Source: Cytobacillus gottheilii (GTDB taxonomy: Bacteria; Bacillota; Bacilli; Bacillales; Cytobacillaceae). Taken from it: 64,000 nucleotides of DNA. Position numbers and translations under genes: made by a program. Below, in pieces: positions 28,118-36,620 of this stretch. The DNA lies in NCBI RefSeq assembly GCF_001636345.1, contig NZ_KV440945.1:615340-679339 (forward strand), given 5' to 3'. The stretch's first letter is position 1, and every line of letters starts with the position of its first letter. The notes beneath the pieces were generated by a model, which did not search any database, was not told where the DNA came from, and saw nothing but the letters and a program-made list of their open reading frames with translations.

Positions 28118-28756
28118 ATGGGGATTTGGAATGGGAAAACGGGGAGATTTCTTAGTCAAATAGCCAATGTTCTTATACTGGCTGGTATATGGGTGGTTGG
28201 ATGTCTTCCGATTATCACCATTGGACCGACTTGCTTGACGGTCCTAGCGGTGATTAGGGAATGGCAGCTAAATAAAAATGATAGTGTATTACGCAGCTTT
28301 CTTCAGTTGTACCCTTGTTATTTTAAACAGGGACTACTCGTGGTAAATGGATGGCTCGTTGCAGGAATCATTTTAGCCATTGATTTATATGTTATAAGTC
28401 AAATCGATTCAAATTGGAATATTCTTTTTCTCTCAGTCATAACAACCGGAGTTATTTTCTGGTTATTACTCGGAACTGCCCTTTTTCCCTGTTTAATCCA
28501 AAATCAGAGTAAGGGGTGGAAACTTTTCAAAGTTGCCCTTTACCTAGCGATGAAGGACCTCAAAACTTCCTTCGCCACCATTATGTTCTGGCTTGCAGGC
28601 CTTTTAGTCAGCTGGCAATTTCCGATTTTCATAATGTTTGCCTACATTCTCGTATCCTGTATTGTCGTAAGACTTGGGGACAGGTACACAGCAAACATGG
28701 AGAGGGAAATGCCCCAAACGCAGAAAACGAACGAGGCCATGTTCGTATCCAGATAG
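28118..28756 (+). CDS. DUF624 / YesL-like membrane protein
   Basis: Membrane protein of 212 aa with about five hydrophobic segments. The N-terminal GRFLSQIANVLILAGIWVVGCLPIITIGPTCLTVLAVIREW is the signature of the DUF624 (YesL) family, regularly found beside YesM/YesN-controlled sugar importers. Exact role unknown. It sits 18 bp after the fructosidase and 14 bp before the kinase. Confidence 0.85.
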   Translation: MGIWNGKTGRFLSQIANVLILAGIWVVGCLPIITIGPTCLTVLAVIREWQLNKNDSVLRSFLQLYPCYFKQGLLVVNGWLVAGIILAIDLYVISQIDSNWNILFLSVITTGVIFWLLLGTALFPCLIQNQSKGWKLFKVALYLAMKDLKTSFATIMFWLAGLLVSWQFPIFIMFAYILVSCIVVRLGDRYTANMEREMPQTQKTNEAMFVSR

Positions 28757-28770
28757 AGAAGAGGTGAATC

Positions 28771-29763
28771 ATGAAAGGGAAGGTTTATTGTATAGGAGAA
28801 GCTTTAATAGATTTTATTGCCACCCAAAAAGGGACAGCATTAAAAAATTCTACTGCGTTTGAAAAAGTGGCAGGCGGTGCTCCGGCCAATGTGTCAGCTT
28901 CAATTGCCAAATTAGGAGGAAAAAGTTCTCTAATTACAAAGCTGGGTAATGATGCTTTTGGCGATTATCTAATAAGTATATTAGAAAACAGCAAGGTCGA
29001 GGTCGATAAAATCTATAGAACAGACGAAGCGAACACAGCCCTTGCTTTCGTATCTCTGAAAAATGATGGAGATCGTGATTTTTCCTTTTACCGAAATCCT
29101 TCAGCAGATCTATTATTAACTGAACAAGAAATAAAAGAAGAATGGTTTACAGAAGAGGATTATCTCCATTTTGGTTCTGTTGATTTAGTAGAAAGCCCTA
29201 TGAAATACGCCCATAAGAAAGCAATCCAAGCGATAAAGGAACGAGGTGGGCTAGTCAGCTTTGATCCCAATGTCCGCTTGTCATTATGGAAAGAACCAAC
29301 CAGCTGCCGTAATGCCATACACGAGTTCTTACCCCTCACTCATCTATTAAAGATTTCAGACGAAGAGCTGGAATTTATCACTGAGATACCCGATAAAGAA
29401 GAAGCCATCCGCTCTCTTTTTGTAGGGGATGTACAGGTGGTGCTTTATACAAAAGGAGCCAATGGCGCAGAGCTTTATACAAAACAGGGGCACTATGACT
29501 CACCAGGCTTTACTGTTCAGGTAGCCGATACAACTGGTGCTGGAGATGCCTTTATGGGAGCATGCTTGTATAAATTAATGGAGAACGGTGTAACTGTTGA
29601 CCGATCGGTAGAGTATATTCAATCAAACCATCAAGACATGCTGATGTTTGCTAATGCGTGCGGTGCTTACACCGCATCTGTTATGGGGGCGATTCCGTCT
29701 TTGCCAGGGATGGGGGATATAGTGAGGTTTTTAGGGGGCCAGACCCCCGCTGGTTTAAAGTAG
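28771..29763 (+). CDS. Fructokinase (PfkB family)
   Basis: PfkB-family sugar kinase of 330 aa. The N-terminal sugar-binding block is GGAPANVSASIAKLGG and the C-terminal catalytic/ATP block DTTGAGDAFMGACL contains the catalytic Asp. GAGGTGA precedes the ATG. Its operon position behind a fructosidase makes fructose the likely substrate. Last gene of the fructoside operon. Confidence 0.9.
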   Translation: MKGKVYCIGEALIDFIATQKGTALKNSTAFEKVAGGAPANVSASIAKLGGKSSLITKLGNDAFGDYLISILENSKVEVDKIYRTDEANTALAFVSLKNDGDRDFSFYRNPSADLLLTEQEIKEEWFTEEDYLHFGSVDLVESPMKYAHKKAIQAIKERGGLVSFDPNVRLSLWKEPTSCRNAIHEFLPLTHLLKISDEELEFITEIPDKEEAIRSLFVGDVQVVLYTKGANGAELYTKQGHYDSPGFTVQVADTTGAGDAFMGACLYKLMENGVTVDRSVEYIQSNHQDMLMFANACGAYTASVMGAIPSLPGMGDIVRFLGGQTPAGLK

Positions 29764-29809
29764 TATTGTGTTAAAGTACTTGCTGCTTAATGAGTCCAAC
29801 ACCCGCTGG

Positions 29810-29844
29810 TTCTATTTACCACCTAATGACAAGGTATGTAACAG
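29810..29844. mobile_element. Relic of IS21 copy-2-type end
   Basis: TTCTATTTACCACCTAATG then ACAAGGTATGTAACAG matches the terminal-repeat region at 10149-10183 with only a few differences. No transposase gene is nearby; it is a footprint of a lost element. Confidence 0.55.
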
Positions 29845-29873
29845 TGGGTTTTGGGGACAGGTTCATCAACCCA
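29845..29873. repeat. 29-bp palindromic repeat, copy 2
   Basis: TGGGTTTT-GGGGACAGGTTC-ATCAACCCA. Same length and ends as the copies at 33654 and 35833; here the arms pair less well. Confidence 0.65.
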
Positions 29874-29890
29874 AAAGGATGCGCAATTAG

Positions 29891-29945
29891 GATTTGAATG
29901 GACCTCACCTTTTTGGTGGGGTTTTTTCATGTGTATATGGAGAAG
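29891..29945 (+). terminator. Terminator relic resembling the intron-exon cassettes
   Basis: TTGAATGGA, then CCTCACC-tttttG-GTGGGG and TTTTTTCATG, then TATATGGAGA. The match to the end of cassette 1 (36418-36467) extends on both sides of the hairpin, so this looks like the 3' remnant of a fourth cassette rather than an unrelated terminator. It can also end the kinase operon. Confidence 0.6.
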
Positions 29946-30061
29946 TTGCGCTTTGCCTAATTTGTGTTTTGCTTTTTTGTGACAAGTGTCCAATTATATG
30001 CTAATTTACTCATTTTAATGGTAAAATTATCAAGAATTAAAATTTGAAAGGAGTGTTTATC

Positions 30062-30898
30062 ATGAAAAAAGCATTAGTTATCATTCTAGCCATCATTTTT
30101 CTTTTACCGATTCTAATCATCTTAGCTCCCTTTGCTATTCCGTTCTTGCTGTTAGCCGGCATCCTCGTATTGAAAAGGCAGTATCCGGCTATTAAAGGGG
30201 CAGTAGGGGAGCGCTATGTGAATAAAGAGCTGATTAAACTCGGCGAGGGCTATAGAATCTATTATGATCTGTATGTGCCAAATGGAGAAGGCGGGACCTC
30301 GCAGGTGGATCATATTGTGACGTCACCATATGGGATCTTTGTCATTGAAACAAAGCATTATGAAGGCTGGATTTTTGGCGGGGAGAAACAGAAGCAATGG
30401 ACACAGACCATTTATAAACGAAAAGAGAAATTCCTCAATCCTATCTGGCAAAACTATGGTCATATCCAAACCATAAAAAAATACATCGATCAAGGAGACT
30501 TTCCCTATATTTACTCAATCATTGCTTTCTCTCAGAATTCAACTTTCAAATTTAAAGAAGACTTTCACTCTGCAAAAGTGATTCAATTTCCGCAATTAGT
30601 ACAAGCCATCAAGGAATGGGATGCTGCGGTTCTGAATGAAACGCAGCTAAAAAAGATTGATGCAGCACTTGAAAGATTAATCATTACGGATCAGAACGCA
30701 AAGAAAGAGATGAAGAGAAAGCATGTAGAAGATATTAAACATAACCGCAAAGCAAAGATGCAGAAAGAAAAAGAAGAAACTAAACAGCATAAATGCCCGA
30801 AATGTGGTGGAAGTTTAACAATGAAAAAAGGGAAATATGGCGCCTTTTACGGATGCAGCAGCTATCCGAAATGCAGGTATACCTCGAAGGTTTCTTGA
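30062..30898 (+). CDS. NERD-domain protein with C-terminal zinc ribbon
   Basis: N-terminal hydrophobic hairpin (ALVIILAIIFLLPILIILAPFAIPFLLLAGI) followed by a NERD nuclease-related domain: GAVGERYVNKEL, VDHIVTSPYGIFVIETKHYEGWIFG and a WTQT block. The C-terminal CPKCGGSLTMKKGKYGAFYGC...YPKC is a four-cysteine topoisomerase-type zinc finger. It is thus a membrane-tethered putative DNA-binding or DNA-processing protein. Start at ATG 30062, since GAAAGGAGTG lies 6 nt upstream, although the frame is open from a TTG at 30044. It converges with a second NERD gene. Confidence 0.82.
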   Translation: MKKALVIILAIIFLLPILIILAPFAIPFLLLAGILVLKRQYPAIKGAVGERYVNKELIKLGEGYRIYYDLYVPNGEGGTSQVDHIVTSPYGIFVIETKHYEGWIFGGEKQKQWTQTIYKRKEKFLNPIWQNYGHIQTIKKYIDQGDFPYIYSIIAFSQNSTFKFKEDFHSAKVIQFPQLVQAIKEWDAAVLNETQLKKIDAALERLIITDQNAKKEMKRKHVEDIKHNRKAKMQKEKEETKQHKCPKCGGSLTMKKGKYGAFYGCSSYPKCRYTSKVS

Positions 30899-30916
30899 GA
30901 ATAACGAAAAATGACC

Positions 30917-30937
30917 ATCCTTATGTGATGGTCGAAG
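30917..30937. terminator. Hairpin between convergent NERD genes
   Basis: GACCATCC-ttatg-tGATGGTC forms an 8-bp stem in the 43-bp gap between two convergent genes; no T-run, probably a weak shared 3' end. Confidence 0.4.
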
Positions 30938-30941
30938 ACGC

Positions 30942-31622
30942 TTATCCTGAATAGTTGTACTGTTTTCTATGCTTTTCTTTCACCTTAGCAGAGGCCAATG
31001 TATATGGTTTTAACATGTCATAAAGTGCATCAATCTCTTTCTTGTTCAAATGCTTCGGACTATTGGCATCTTCGTATCTCATAAACGTTGGCAATACATC
31101 TCTGTTAATAACAGAGGTGTTGAGATTGTCATATGTAATACTTTTAAGCTCACACCGTTCGCTGAAAACAACGATATTAAAGATGAATTTATCTGTTAAC
31201 GCATATAACACCTTCATCACGGCCTTTATATGTGTTTGGTTCTGCTTAATCGGGTTATAGAACTTATTTTTCTTCCCATTCTTCAAAACCTGTGTCCAAT
31301 ATTGATCCTTCTCATGACCGAAAATCCATCCGCTATAATTCTTTGACTCCATAATATAAATACCGGTCTCATGAATAAAAACAAGATCGATTTCACTAAT
31401 ATAACCGTTATCTATCTCAATATATAAATTGCATAATGTTCGTGAATACCCAGGCGTATCATTCAAATACTCATACGTTAAATATTCACCATAAATTCCA
31501 TCATCCTCATCCAAATCCCTCTTTGTATAACCTGTCTCCTGAAAATAGTTAGCCATGATTTCGGGATTGCCTAGACTTTGATACCTTAAAGTTTCTAGAA
31601 TTTTGTCGATATCCATTTTCAT
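30942..31622 (-). CDS. NERD-domain protein
   Basis: 226 residues, no TM segment. NERD core: YGEYLTYEYLN, then EIDLVFIHETGIYIMESKNYSGWIFGHEKDQYWTQVL and KKNKFYNPIKQNQTHIKAV. The D-x(n)-E-x-K arrangement (IDLVF ... MESKNY) is the restriction-like nuclease centre of this family. It lacks the membrane hairpin and zinc finger of its neighbour, so the two are paralogous in one domain only. Biological role unknown. Confidence 0.78.
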   Translation of the reverse strand: MKMDIDKILETLRYQSLGNPEIMANYFQETGYTKRDLDEDDGIYGEYLTYEYLNDTPGYSRTLCNLYIEIDNGYISEIDLVFIHETGIYIMESKNYSGWIFGHEKDQYWTQVLKNGKKNKFYNPIKQNQTHIKAVMKVLYALTDKFIFNIVVFSERCELKSITYDNLNTSVINRDVLPTFMRYEDANSPKHLNKKEIDALYDMLKPYTLASAKVKEKHRKQYNYSG

Positions 31623-32161
31623 AGAATTTCACACCGTTTCTATTGAATTTTGGTTGGGGGGAAGTAAGAATGCATAGATTACTATTAACAGTGAAACCTT
31701 CTTTCCAGCTTTTGTTTTTTCTACTACTGTAATTATCCAATCTATTTTTTTAGATCCTTCATAGAAATTTTATGTATTGGTATATATACTTATTTTCCTT
31801 TATGAAGGTTTCGTATTAGGAGGGGTTTTGGAAAATTTTTTCTATCGATTGCGCTCATGACCTTAATGAGTGATGAGTTTTTTTTGAGGGGTTGATGCTC
31901 CACAAACAAAGTAACTAGTCATTGGCCTTCTTAGAATAGCACCAAAGAATTAGGTGAATTTACCAATGATCATTCCATTCATTTGGTATTAGAGAATGCT
32001 ATTATTATATCGGACAGTCTCTTAATCTGGAGAAGTAAAAACCAGTACATTTGTTAACTCTATAAATGAAAATTGGAAAGGTTATTTAACGAATGAGCAG
32101 TAACTCCTAGATCAACAAACAGCTAAACAACATCAAGAATAACTTATAGGAGGAAATGTAA
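31623..32161. other. 540 bp without an intact gene
   Basis: No convincing ORF. A stretch near 31950-32015 (EFTNDHSIHLVLENAIIISDS in one frame) may be a worn-out coding remnant. The end holds TAGGAGG, the ribosome site of the gene at 32162. Confidence 0.4.
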
Positions 32162-32899
32162 ATGGATGATGAATCATATGATGGATCTGACGGTGGGATG
32201 TACACCGGTGGCAGTTCTAAAGGATATAAAGGCAAGACTATGATACCCCGTTTTAAAATAGTAGGATATCGAAAAAAGCGTTCAAGAAGAAATATGGGTG
32301 TCAAAAAGCTTGAGCCAGTAGACATTTTTGCAATTTGTGTGGTATTTACTATGCTTGTGACTTTAATTTTTCATATGGAATGGTTATTCGCGTCATTTTA
32401 TGCGGTATTTGTTTTTTATACAATGCTCACTAAGAATGTTAAGCCAATTAGATTTGTATCAAAGGTACTGGGAATAATGGGTATGTTATTCTTTGCGGCA
32501 ATTACCTTCGTATTCTTAATTGATATTATGGATGCAAATATAGATCCAGCTATACTGATTGCCTATGGATATATTATTAGAATCCCTTTGTTAAGCTGGA
32601 GCATAGTTTGGTTACTAGAGGGATGGACCCATTTGGTTAAAACAAGGAAAATGGCAAAAGAGCACTTTATAGAAAAAGAGAAGTCAACCAGACTCTTATT
32701 ACTAAACATAGCTAAGATTAGTTACATTGCTTCGGCAGTCGTTATAATAGTAGCAGCAGGTAAATTTCTTTATCTTTTATTTTCTTGGGGTTCTGTAGTG
32801 TTTGGTATGCTCCGTTATTTTGATTATTGGAATGTTGATTTAATAATAGGATTCACTTTGTTAGGGAAATTTTTACAATGGTTAGCAAATAAAAAGTAG
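32162..32899 (+). CDS. Hypothetical membrane protein with Gly/Ser-rich N-terminus
   Basis: 245 aa. A soluble N-terminus of ~50 residues rich in Gly, Ser and Lys (MDDESYDGSDGGMYTGGSS...) is followed by about five TM helices, with a basic loop (LVKTRKMAKEHFIEKEKS) between the fourth and fifth. I do not recognise a family. TAGGAGGAAATGTAA precedes the ATG, a strong ribosome site, and a terminator follows. Confidence 0.6.
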   Translation: MDDESYDGSDGGMYTGGSSKGYKGKTMIPRFKIVGYRKKRSRRNMGVKKLEPVDIFAICVVFTMLVTLIFHMEWLFASFYAVFVFYTMLTKNVKPIRFVSKVLGIMGMLFFAAITFVFLIDIMDANIDPAILIAYGYIIRIPLLSWSIVWLLEGWTHLVKTRKMAKEHFIEKEKSTRLLLLNIAKISYIASAVVIIVAAGKFLYLLFSWGSVVFGMLRYFDYWNVDLIIGFTLLGKFLQWLANKK

Positions 32900-32935
32900 A
32901 CTATTTGTGATTGATCCGCTGAAAAGTTGTCGATT

Positions 32936-32970
32936 GAGATGTTTAGATGTTGCAGGCATCTCTTTTTTTC
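32936..32970 (+). terminator. Rho-independent terminator
   Basis: GAGATG ... CATCTC followed by TTTTTTTC, about 40 bp after the membrane-protein stop. Confidence 0.65.
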
Positions 32971-33194
32971 ATTTAAATACCTTCTTTTAATGATCTACAT
33001 ATCCTTTTTGTAAGTAACACTTCACCTCTCTCTAAAAAATCTTCGATCGTCCTACCAAGTCGCAAAACCCTATTATACCAATGTTTTTCCACCCGCACCC
33101 AATAGTTGCATCAGCTCGCAACGACAACGATCTTTACTTTTTATAAAATTTTCACCAATATGGAATCATAGATGTTAAAAGGGTGGTTAATGAA

Positions 33195-33647
33195 ATGGTG
33201 TTTGGTGAAAAATTAAAAATGGAGAGAAAGAATAAAGGCTGGTCTCAGGAGGAGTTAGCGGAGCAACTGTTTGTGAGTCGGCAATCAGTTTCTAAATGGG
33301 AGAATGGCCAGAATTATCCGAGCATTGAAATCATCATTCGTTTGAGTGATCTCTTTGAAATAAGCATTGATGAGTTATTGCGGAGCGATGAGGAATTAAC
33401 AGAAAAGGTCATTAAAGATAGTAAACAGCTAGCTCATCCGAAGCTAAAATTTTTGTTTGATGTTGTATTCTTAATTGGGTTTGTTTTTTTAATTCTAAAG
33501 ATAGGGATCATACTATTAAACAAATTTACCGCTTTAGAACTCACATTCATGAACGGTTCATTTTTCTGGAATTTTGGACCGCTTTTACTGATGGTTGGAG
33601 GAGGAATTGGATCCGGGGTGGTGAAAGATAAATATAAAGAGGATTAA
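33195..33647 (+). CDS. XRE-family regulator with membrane tail
   Basis: N-terminal helix-turn-helix of the Cro/C1 type (GEKLKMERKNKGWSQEELAEQLFVSRQSVSKWENGQNYPSIEIIIRLSDLFEISIDELLR), followed by two hydrophobic segments (FLFDVVFLIGFVFLILKIGIILL and FFWNFGPLLLMVGGGIGSGVV). A DNA-binding protein tethered to the membrane is implied; target genes unknown. ATG 33195 has AGGGTGG about 8 nt upstream. Confidence 0.8.
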   Translation: MVFGEKLKMERKNKGWSQEELAEQLFVSRQSVSKWENGQNYPSIEIIIRLSDLFEISIDELLRSDEELTEKVIKDSKQLAHPKLKFLFDVVFLIGFVFLILKIGIILLNKFTALELTFMNGSFFWNFGPLLLMVGGGIGSGVVKDKYKED

Positions 33648-33653
33648 TATGAA

Positions 33654-33682
33654 TGGGTTTTGGGGACAGGTTCCTTAACCCA
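33654..33682. repeat. 29-bp palindromic repeat, copy 3
   Basis: TGGGTTTT-GGGGACAGGTTC-CTTAACCCA, directly behind a gene stop. Outer arms pair (TGGGTT/AACCCA). Confidence 0.7.
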
Positions 33683-33719
33683 TTGATAACTTTTCAATGT
33701 AACGCCTCAACAAATAAAA

Positions 33720-33757
33720 ACCGCAGATCCTGAATTCAATCAGAATCTGCGGTACTC
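33720..33757 (-). terminator. Terminator of the PP2C gene
   Basis: On the minus strand ACCGCAGATTCTGATTG pairs with CAGGATCTGCGGT and is followed by TTTTTATTTG. It lies just beyond the stop of the minus-strand phosphatase gene. Confidence 0.75.
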
Positions 33758-33766
33758 AATGTCCGC

Positions 33767-34657
33767 CTACAACGTCAATAAAACCCCAGACTTATCATCA
33801 TGCTGCTTCAACCGTGGATAGTAAATACATGCCGGGTCTTCTGTTTCCGTTTCGATAATCTCTTGTTCCAGTGCTTCAAGCCCATTGGCAAAGGCTTTAT
33901 CAGCCGACTGAATCCAGGTGTTTTTGCTAGGATAGTTTCTATGATCATGGACTTTTAAACCATCGGAAAGTAATAGAATCTGTTTAACGGCGATTAAAGG
34001 AATTTTCCCGGATTCTAAGAACTCAATGGCGTCTTCATCTCCATCAATGATTCCATAGCCTTCATATGTATTGAGCTTATTGCGGTTTGAACGAAGGAGT
34101 TCTTCTTCTTCCTGTCTGAATTCAGTTTGTTTCTGTTTTATTTTTTCAGGAGAAAGGGTTTCAATTGGTTCTGTCTCTTCAAGTTTTCTCCATTTGGCTT
34201 CAATTTTGCTGATGGCTGTAAGGTCTAAGCGGTCGAGATGGTCGTAGGTGACTTGACGAATGGAATCATCTGAGAACTGCAAGAACAGCATACAGTCACC
34301 TGCTGAAACATATTCAAGGAAGGCTGGGTTTCCCTTCGAATCTCTATGAATTTGAATGGCGCTGATTCCGCAAGAGCTTCTTTTGTATTTAGGGATTTCT
34401 TCAAAAGAAATGTCCTTGTATTGCTGTTCAACAGCCTGATGAAGCTTGGTATTTCCGTCTATTACCCTCTCAAGCAGGGAAAGATCAGACTCTTGTTCCA
34501 GGCTTTCTTTTATAATATTTGCAGCAATCGCTCCTGAAAGTCCACCGAGACCTGTTGCTCCATCTATAACGGCGAAAATATCCTCGCCCTTGTTAACGAC
34601 TATGGCATCTTCATTTACTTCGCCAATTCCTTTTGTATACACTGTGCTAATCTTCAT
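33767..34657 (-). CDS. PP2C-like protein phosphatase
   Basis: 296-residue PP2C-type serine/threonine phosphatase domain. Metal-binding acidic residues are visible in GEVNEDAIV and FAVIDGATGLGG, and LLLSDGLKVHD and HDDKSGVLLTL match the later PP2C motifs. An insert of about 60 charged residues lies between motifs. The gene is 15 bp after the TPR membrane-protein gene on the same strand, so they probably form a unit. Substrate kinase or protein unknown. Confidence 0.78.
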   Translation of the reverse strand: MKISTVYTKGIGEVNEDAIVVNKGEDIFAVIDGATGLGGLSGAIAANIIKESLEQESDLSLLERVIDGNTKLHQAVEQQYKDISFEEIPKYKRSSCGISAIQIHRDSKGNPAFLEYVSAGDCMLFLQFSDDSIRQVTYDHLDRLDLTAISKIEAKWRKLEETEPIETLSPEKIKQKQTEFRQEEEELLRSNRNKLNTYEGYGIIDGDEDAIEFLESGKIPLIAVKQILLLSDGLKVHDHRNYPSKNTWIQSADKAFANGLEALEQEIIETETEDPACIYYPRLKQHDDKSGVLLTL

Positions 34658-34672
34658 GTTCCCGTCACCTGC

Positions 34673-35719
34673 CTATTTTATGAAATAGTATGCTAGAAAT
34701 GAACCAATTATAGTGATCACCGCTGCTAGGCTAACCCAAATGGTGCTTCGCCGATTTGTTTTTTTGACTGGAAAAAGGAATCCGAATCCGACGAACGCTA
34801 ATACGAGTGAACTGGAGAGAATCAGGATTAACAACGCACTCTCTAGAAAAGTTCGATTTTCTAATAGATTCATGGACCCGATGGTAAAACTAATGATCGC
34901 TGTAAAGAAACCAAGCATCTGAAGGTTCTCGGATTTAAGCTTCGAGATTGATTCTTCTACTTCAACCTTTGATTCCTCTAAGCTTTTTTCCGTAACAGTG
35001 ATTTTCTCAGAAAACATATCTGTAAACTCATTAGTCTGAATGCGATTTAAATGGTATAGGTAATCATTAATTCGGATCGCATAATCCTTTTTCGTAGATT
35101 CTTCCATATCGATAGCTTTTCGGATAGCATCTTTGGCCTCCGGGTATTTCCCTAGTGCTGCCAGTACCCTTCCTTTTGTGGAGTGAAACTTTGCATAACG
35201 AGGAGAAAGGTGAACCACACGGTTGATCGTCTGGTAGGCTTCTTCTAGATCTTGCGTGCTAACAGCTAGACCTTGTTCTCTTGAATTGACCACTGCTTCA
35301 GCATAATGATGAAGGACCCCGACTTGATTTGGAAGCTTCTGTGTCGCTTCTCTGGCAAAAGCCATTTCCTGCTCAATGGCCTCATTTGTTCCAATTTCTT
35401 TATATAACAGAGATAGGATATGAGGATAGAGCGGATAATCAACAAAGTGCTCTCCATAAACCTCAACTAAATCCTTGAACTGACTGATATTCTTCATTCT
35501 CCGTGCATAAGTGGCCAGCAACACAAAAATAGAAAAGAGAATATCTTTACTCTCAGTGGTTGTATAAATATTTTGGCTGAGGAAGGTGTGTAATTCGTGA
35601 TATTCACTGTCCTCCAGCCCTTCAGCCATCTTTGTTAACTTAAGTTCAAAGTCCCTTGTCTTATGATCCGGAAGAACTTCCATCTCCTGCATCAGTGGCG
35701 GTCTTGCCAACGTTTCCAT
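34673..35719 (-). CDS. TPR-like protein with C-terminal membrane segments
   Basis: 348 aa. Residues ~60-230 look like helical tetratricopeptide-type repeats (one clear unit: YAKFHSTKGRVLAALGKYPEAKDAIRKAI). A coiled-coil-like Glu/Lys/Ser stretch follows, then three TM helices to the C-terminus. Probably a membrane-anchored scaffold; the adjacent PP2C gene suggests a signalling pair. No precise function can be given. Confidence 0.65.
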   Translation of the reverse strand: METLARPPLMQEMEVLPDHKTRDFELKLTKMAEGLEDSEYHELHTFLSQNIYTTTESKDILFSIFVLLATYARRMKNISQFKDLVEVYGEHFVDYPLYPHILSLLYKEIGTNEAIEQEMAFAREATQKLPNQVGVLHHYAEAVVNSREQGLAVSTQDLEEAYQTINRVVHLSPRYAKFHSTKGRVLAALGKYPEAKDAIRKAIDMEESTKKDYAIRINDYLYHLNRIQTNEFTDMFSEKITVTEKSLEESKVEVEESISKLKSENLQMLGFFTAIISFTIGSMNLLENRTFLESALLILILSSSLVLAFVGFGFLFPVKKTNRRSTIWVSLAAVITIIGSFLAYYFIK

Positions 35720-35832
35720 GTTCTCACCCTTTTATGGCTCTTCTTAAAGGCCGGTTTCTTTCTATTTATTTTATGATGAAAAATTCTCCATTTTTACACA
35801 TATTTTATCGTAGAAGTGGGGAAGGGGCAAGG

Positions 35833-35861
35833 TGGGTTAAGGGGACAGGTTCCTTAACCCA
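35833..35861. repeat. 29-bp palindromic repeat, copy 4 (perfect arms)
   Basis: TGGGTTAAGG-GGACAGGTT-CCTTAACCCA: the 10-bp arms are exactly complementary around a 9-nt loop. The best-preserved copy of the family and probably closest to the functional form. Confidence 0.8.
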
Positions 35862-35934
35862 AAGTAAGAACTAAATACGCGATAAGGGATTGTAAGAGAA
35901 GAACTTGGGAAATAGTATTTGGGCTATCCGGAAA

Positions 35935-35977
35935 TTGTCGAAAATTGCAGTGACAATCTATTAACGTTATATATAAT
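35935..35977 (+). promoter_or_regulatory. Cassette 1 promoter with Spo0A-box-like site
   Basis: TTGTCGAAA (35935, contains TGTCGAA as in Spo0A boxes), GTGACA (35950) and a perfect TATAAT (35972) with a 16-bp spacer. The same elements in the same spacing precede cassettes 2 and 3. Confidence 0.65.
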
Positions 35978-36018
35978 AGATATAGGGGAAATGAGAAAAA
36001 AGTACTAATGTTGGCGGA

Positions 36019-36081
36019 TCGCCGTATGCAGTGAAAGCTGCCCGTGCGGTGAAGGCTCGTTATAATGCATAAGACGAGAAT
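36019..36081 (+). ncRNA. Group II intron-like domain V + VI, cassette 1
   Basis: Bases 36019-36052 form a 34-nt hairpin: TCGCCGTAT-GCAG on the 5' arm, a GAAA loop closed by T.G, and CTGC-CC-GTGCGGTGA on the 3' arm. The 2-nt CC bulge is at the position typical of domain V. The triad is CGC, paired C-G, G.T, C-G, as in group IIC introns. A second hairpin follows (CTCGT at 36056, ACGAG at 36074) in the domain VI position, ending AAT before the exon. Relative to cassettes 2 and 3, AG/CT replaces GA/TC in the inner stem, a two-pair compensatory change. Confidence 0.82.
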
Positions 36082-36414
36082 AGCGAAGAAGAAACACCTG
36101 TAGTTGGAGATATGAGTCTTGGCGAAACGGCTGCTCAAGTTTATTTTGATGGCTTTATTTTAAATAGTATTGTCCCATCAGGTTTAACTGATATTAAAGT
36201 TCAACTATCGACTGATGACGGCGAAACTTGGGTAGACGGGATTGTATTGTCAACAAGTAACAACAATAATGTAATTGAACATGGAGATACTACGATCACA
36301 GTTTATCAATTGGATGATAACACGACTTATAGAGTGAAATTATCCGGATTAAATGCTGATACACCAGTAGAATCAAATGTTGTTGAAGTTACAACAGCTA
36401 TAAATCCATACTAA
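36082..36414 (+). CDS. Alternative surface-protein C-terminal exon 1
   Basis: Open frame beginning at the predicted 3' splice point with AGC and running ~110 codons; no ATG or ribosome site at its beginning (first ATG 36112, no Shine-Dalgarno). The sequence VQLSTDDGETWVDGIV ... YQLDDNTTYRVKLSGLNADTPVESNVVEVTTA reads as a fibronectin/Ig-like beta-sandwich, as found at the ends of S-layer and cell-surface proteins. Reading phase relative to domain VI is the same as in cassettes 2 and 3. A terminator follows at once. That it is an exon is inference. Confidence 0.65.
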   Translation, partial: SEEETPVVGDMSLGETAAQVYFDGFILNSIVPSGLTDIKVQLSTDDGETWVDGIVLSTSNNNNVIEHGDTTITVYQLDDNTTYRVKLSGLNADTPVESNVVEVTTAINPY

Positions 36415-36426
36415 TTATTGAATGAG

Positions 36427-36451
36427 CCTCACCTTTAAGGTGGGGTTTTTT
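36427..36451 (+). terminator. Cassette 1 terminator
   Basis: CCTCACC-tttaa-GGTGGGG followed by TTTTTT. The same hairpin closes cassettes 2 and 3 and is found alone at 29903. Confidence 0.8.
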
Positions 36452-36552
36452 CATGCATATTTGGAGAGGATTGTACGGTAACGGCGATGTGTGATGTGAA
36501 ATAAGATTGTTGATTTTGTGACACCTACCTCCAGAATTGTAGAAATATGTCA

Positions 36553-36580
36553 GTGACTTTTCTTCAATAATCAATATAAT
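36553..36580 (+). promoter_or_regulatory. Cassette 2 promoter
   Basis: GTGACT, 16-bp spacer, TATAAT. Upstream TTGTAGAAA is a decayed form of the TTGTCGAAA box of the other two cassettes. Confidence 0.6.
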
Positions 36581-36620
36581 AAAGCTAGGGGAATAAGAAG
36601 AAAGTACTACGGTTGATGGA

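Noticed and set aside
28674-28690. GGGGACAGGTACAC as another copy of the 29-bp repeat
   Set aside because: It lies inside the DUF624 gene, lacks both arms and agrees only over the short core; probably chance.
36019-36052. Riboswitch upstream of small ORFs
   Set aside because: The hairpin fits intron domain V in length, triad, wobble, bulge and loop, and the downstream ORFs have no ribosome site or start codon to regulate.
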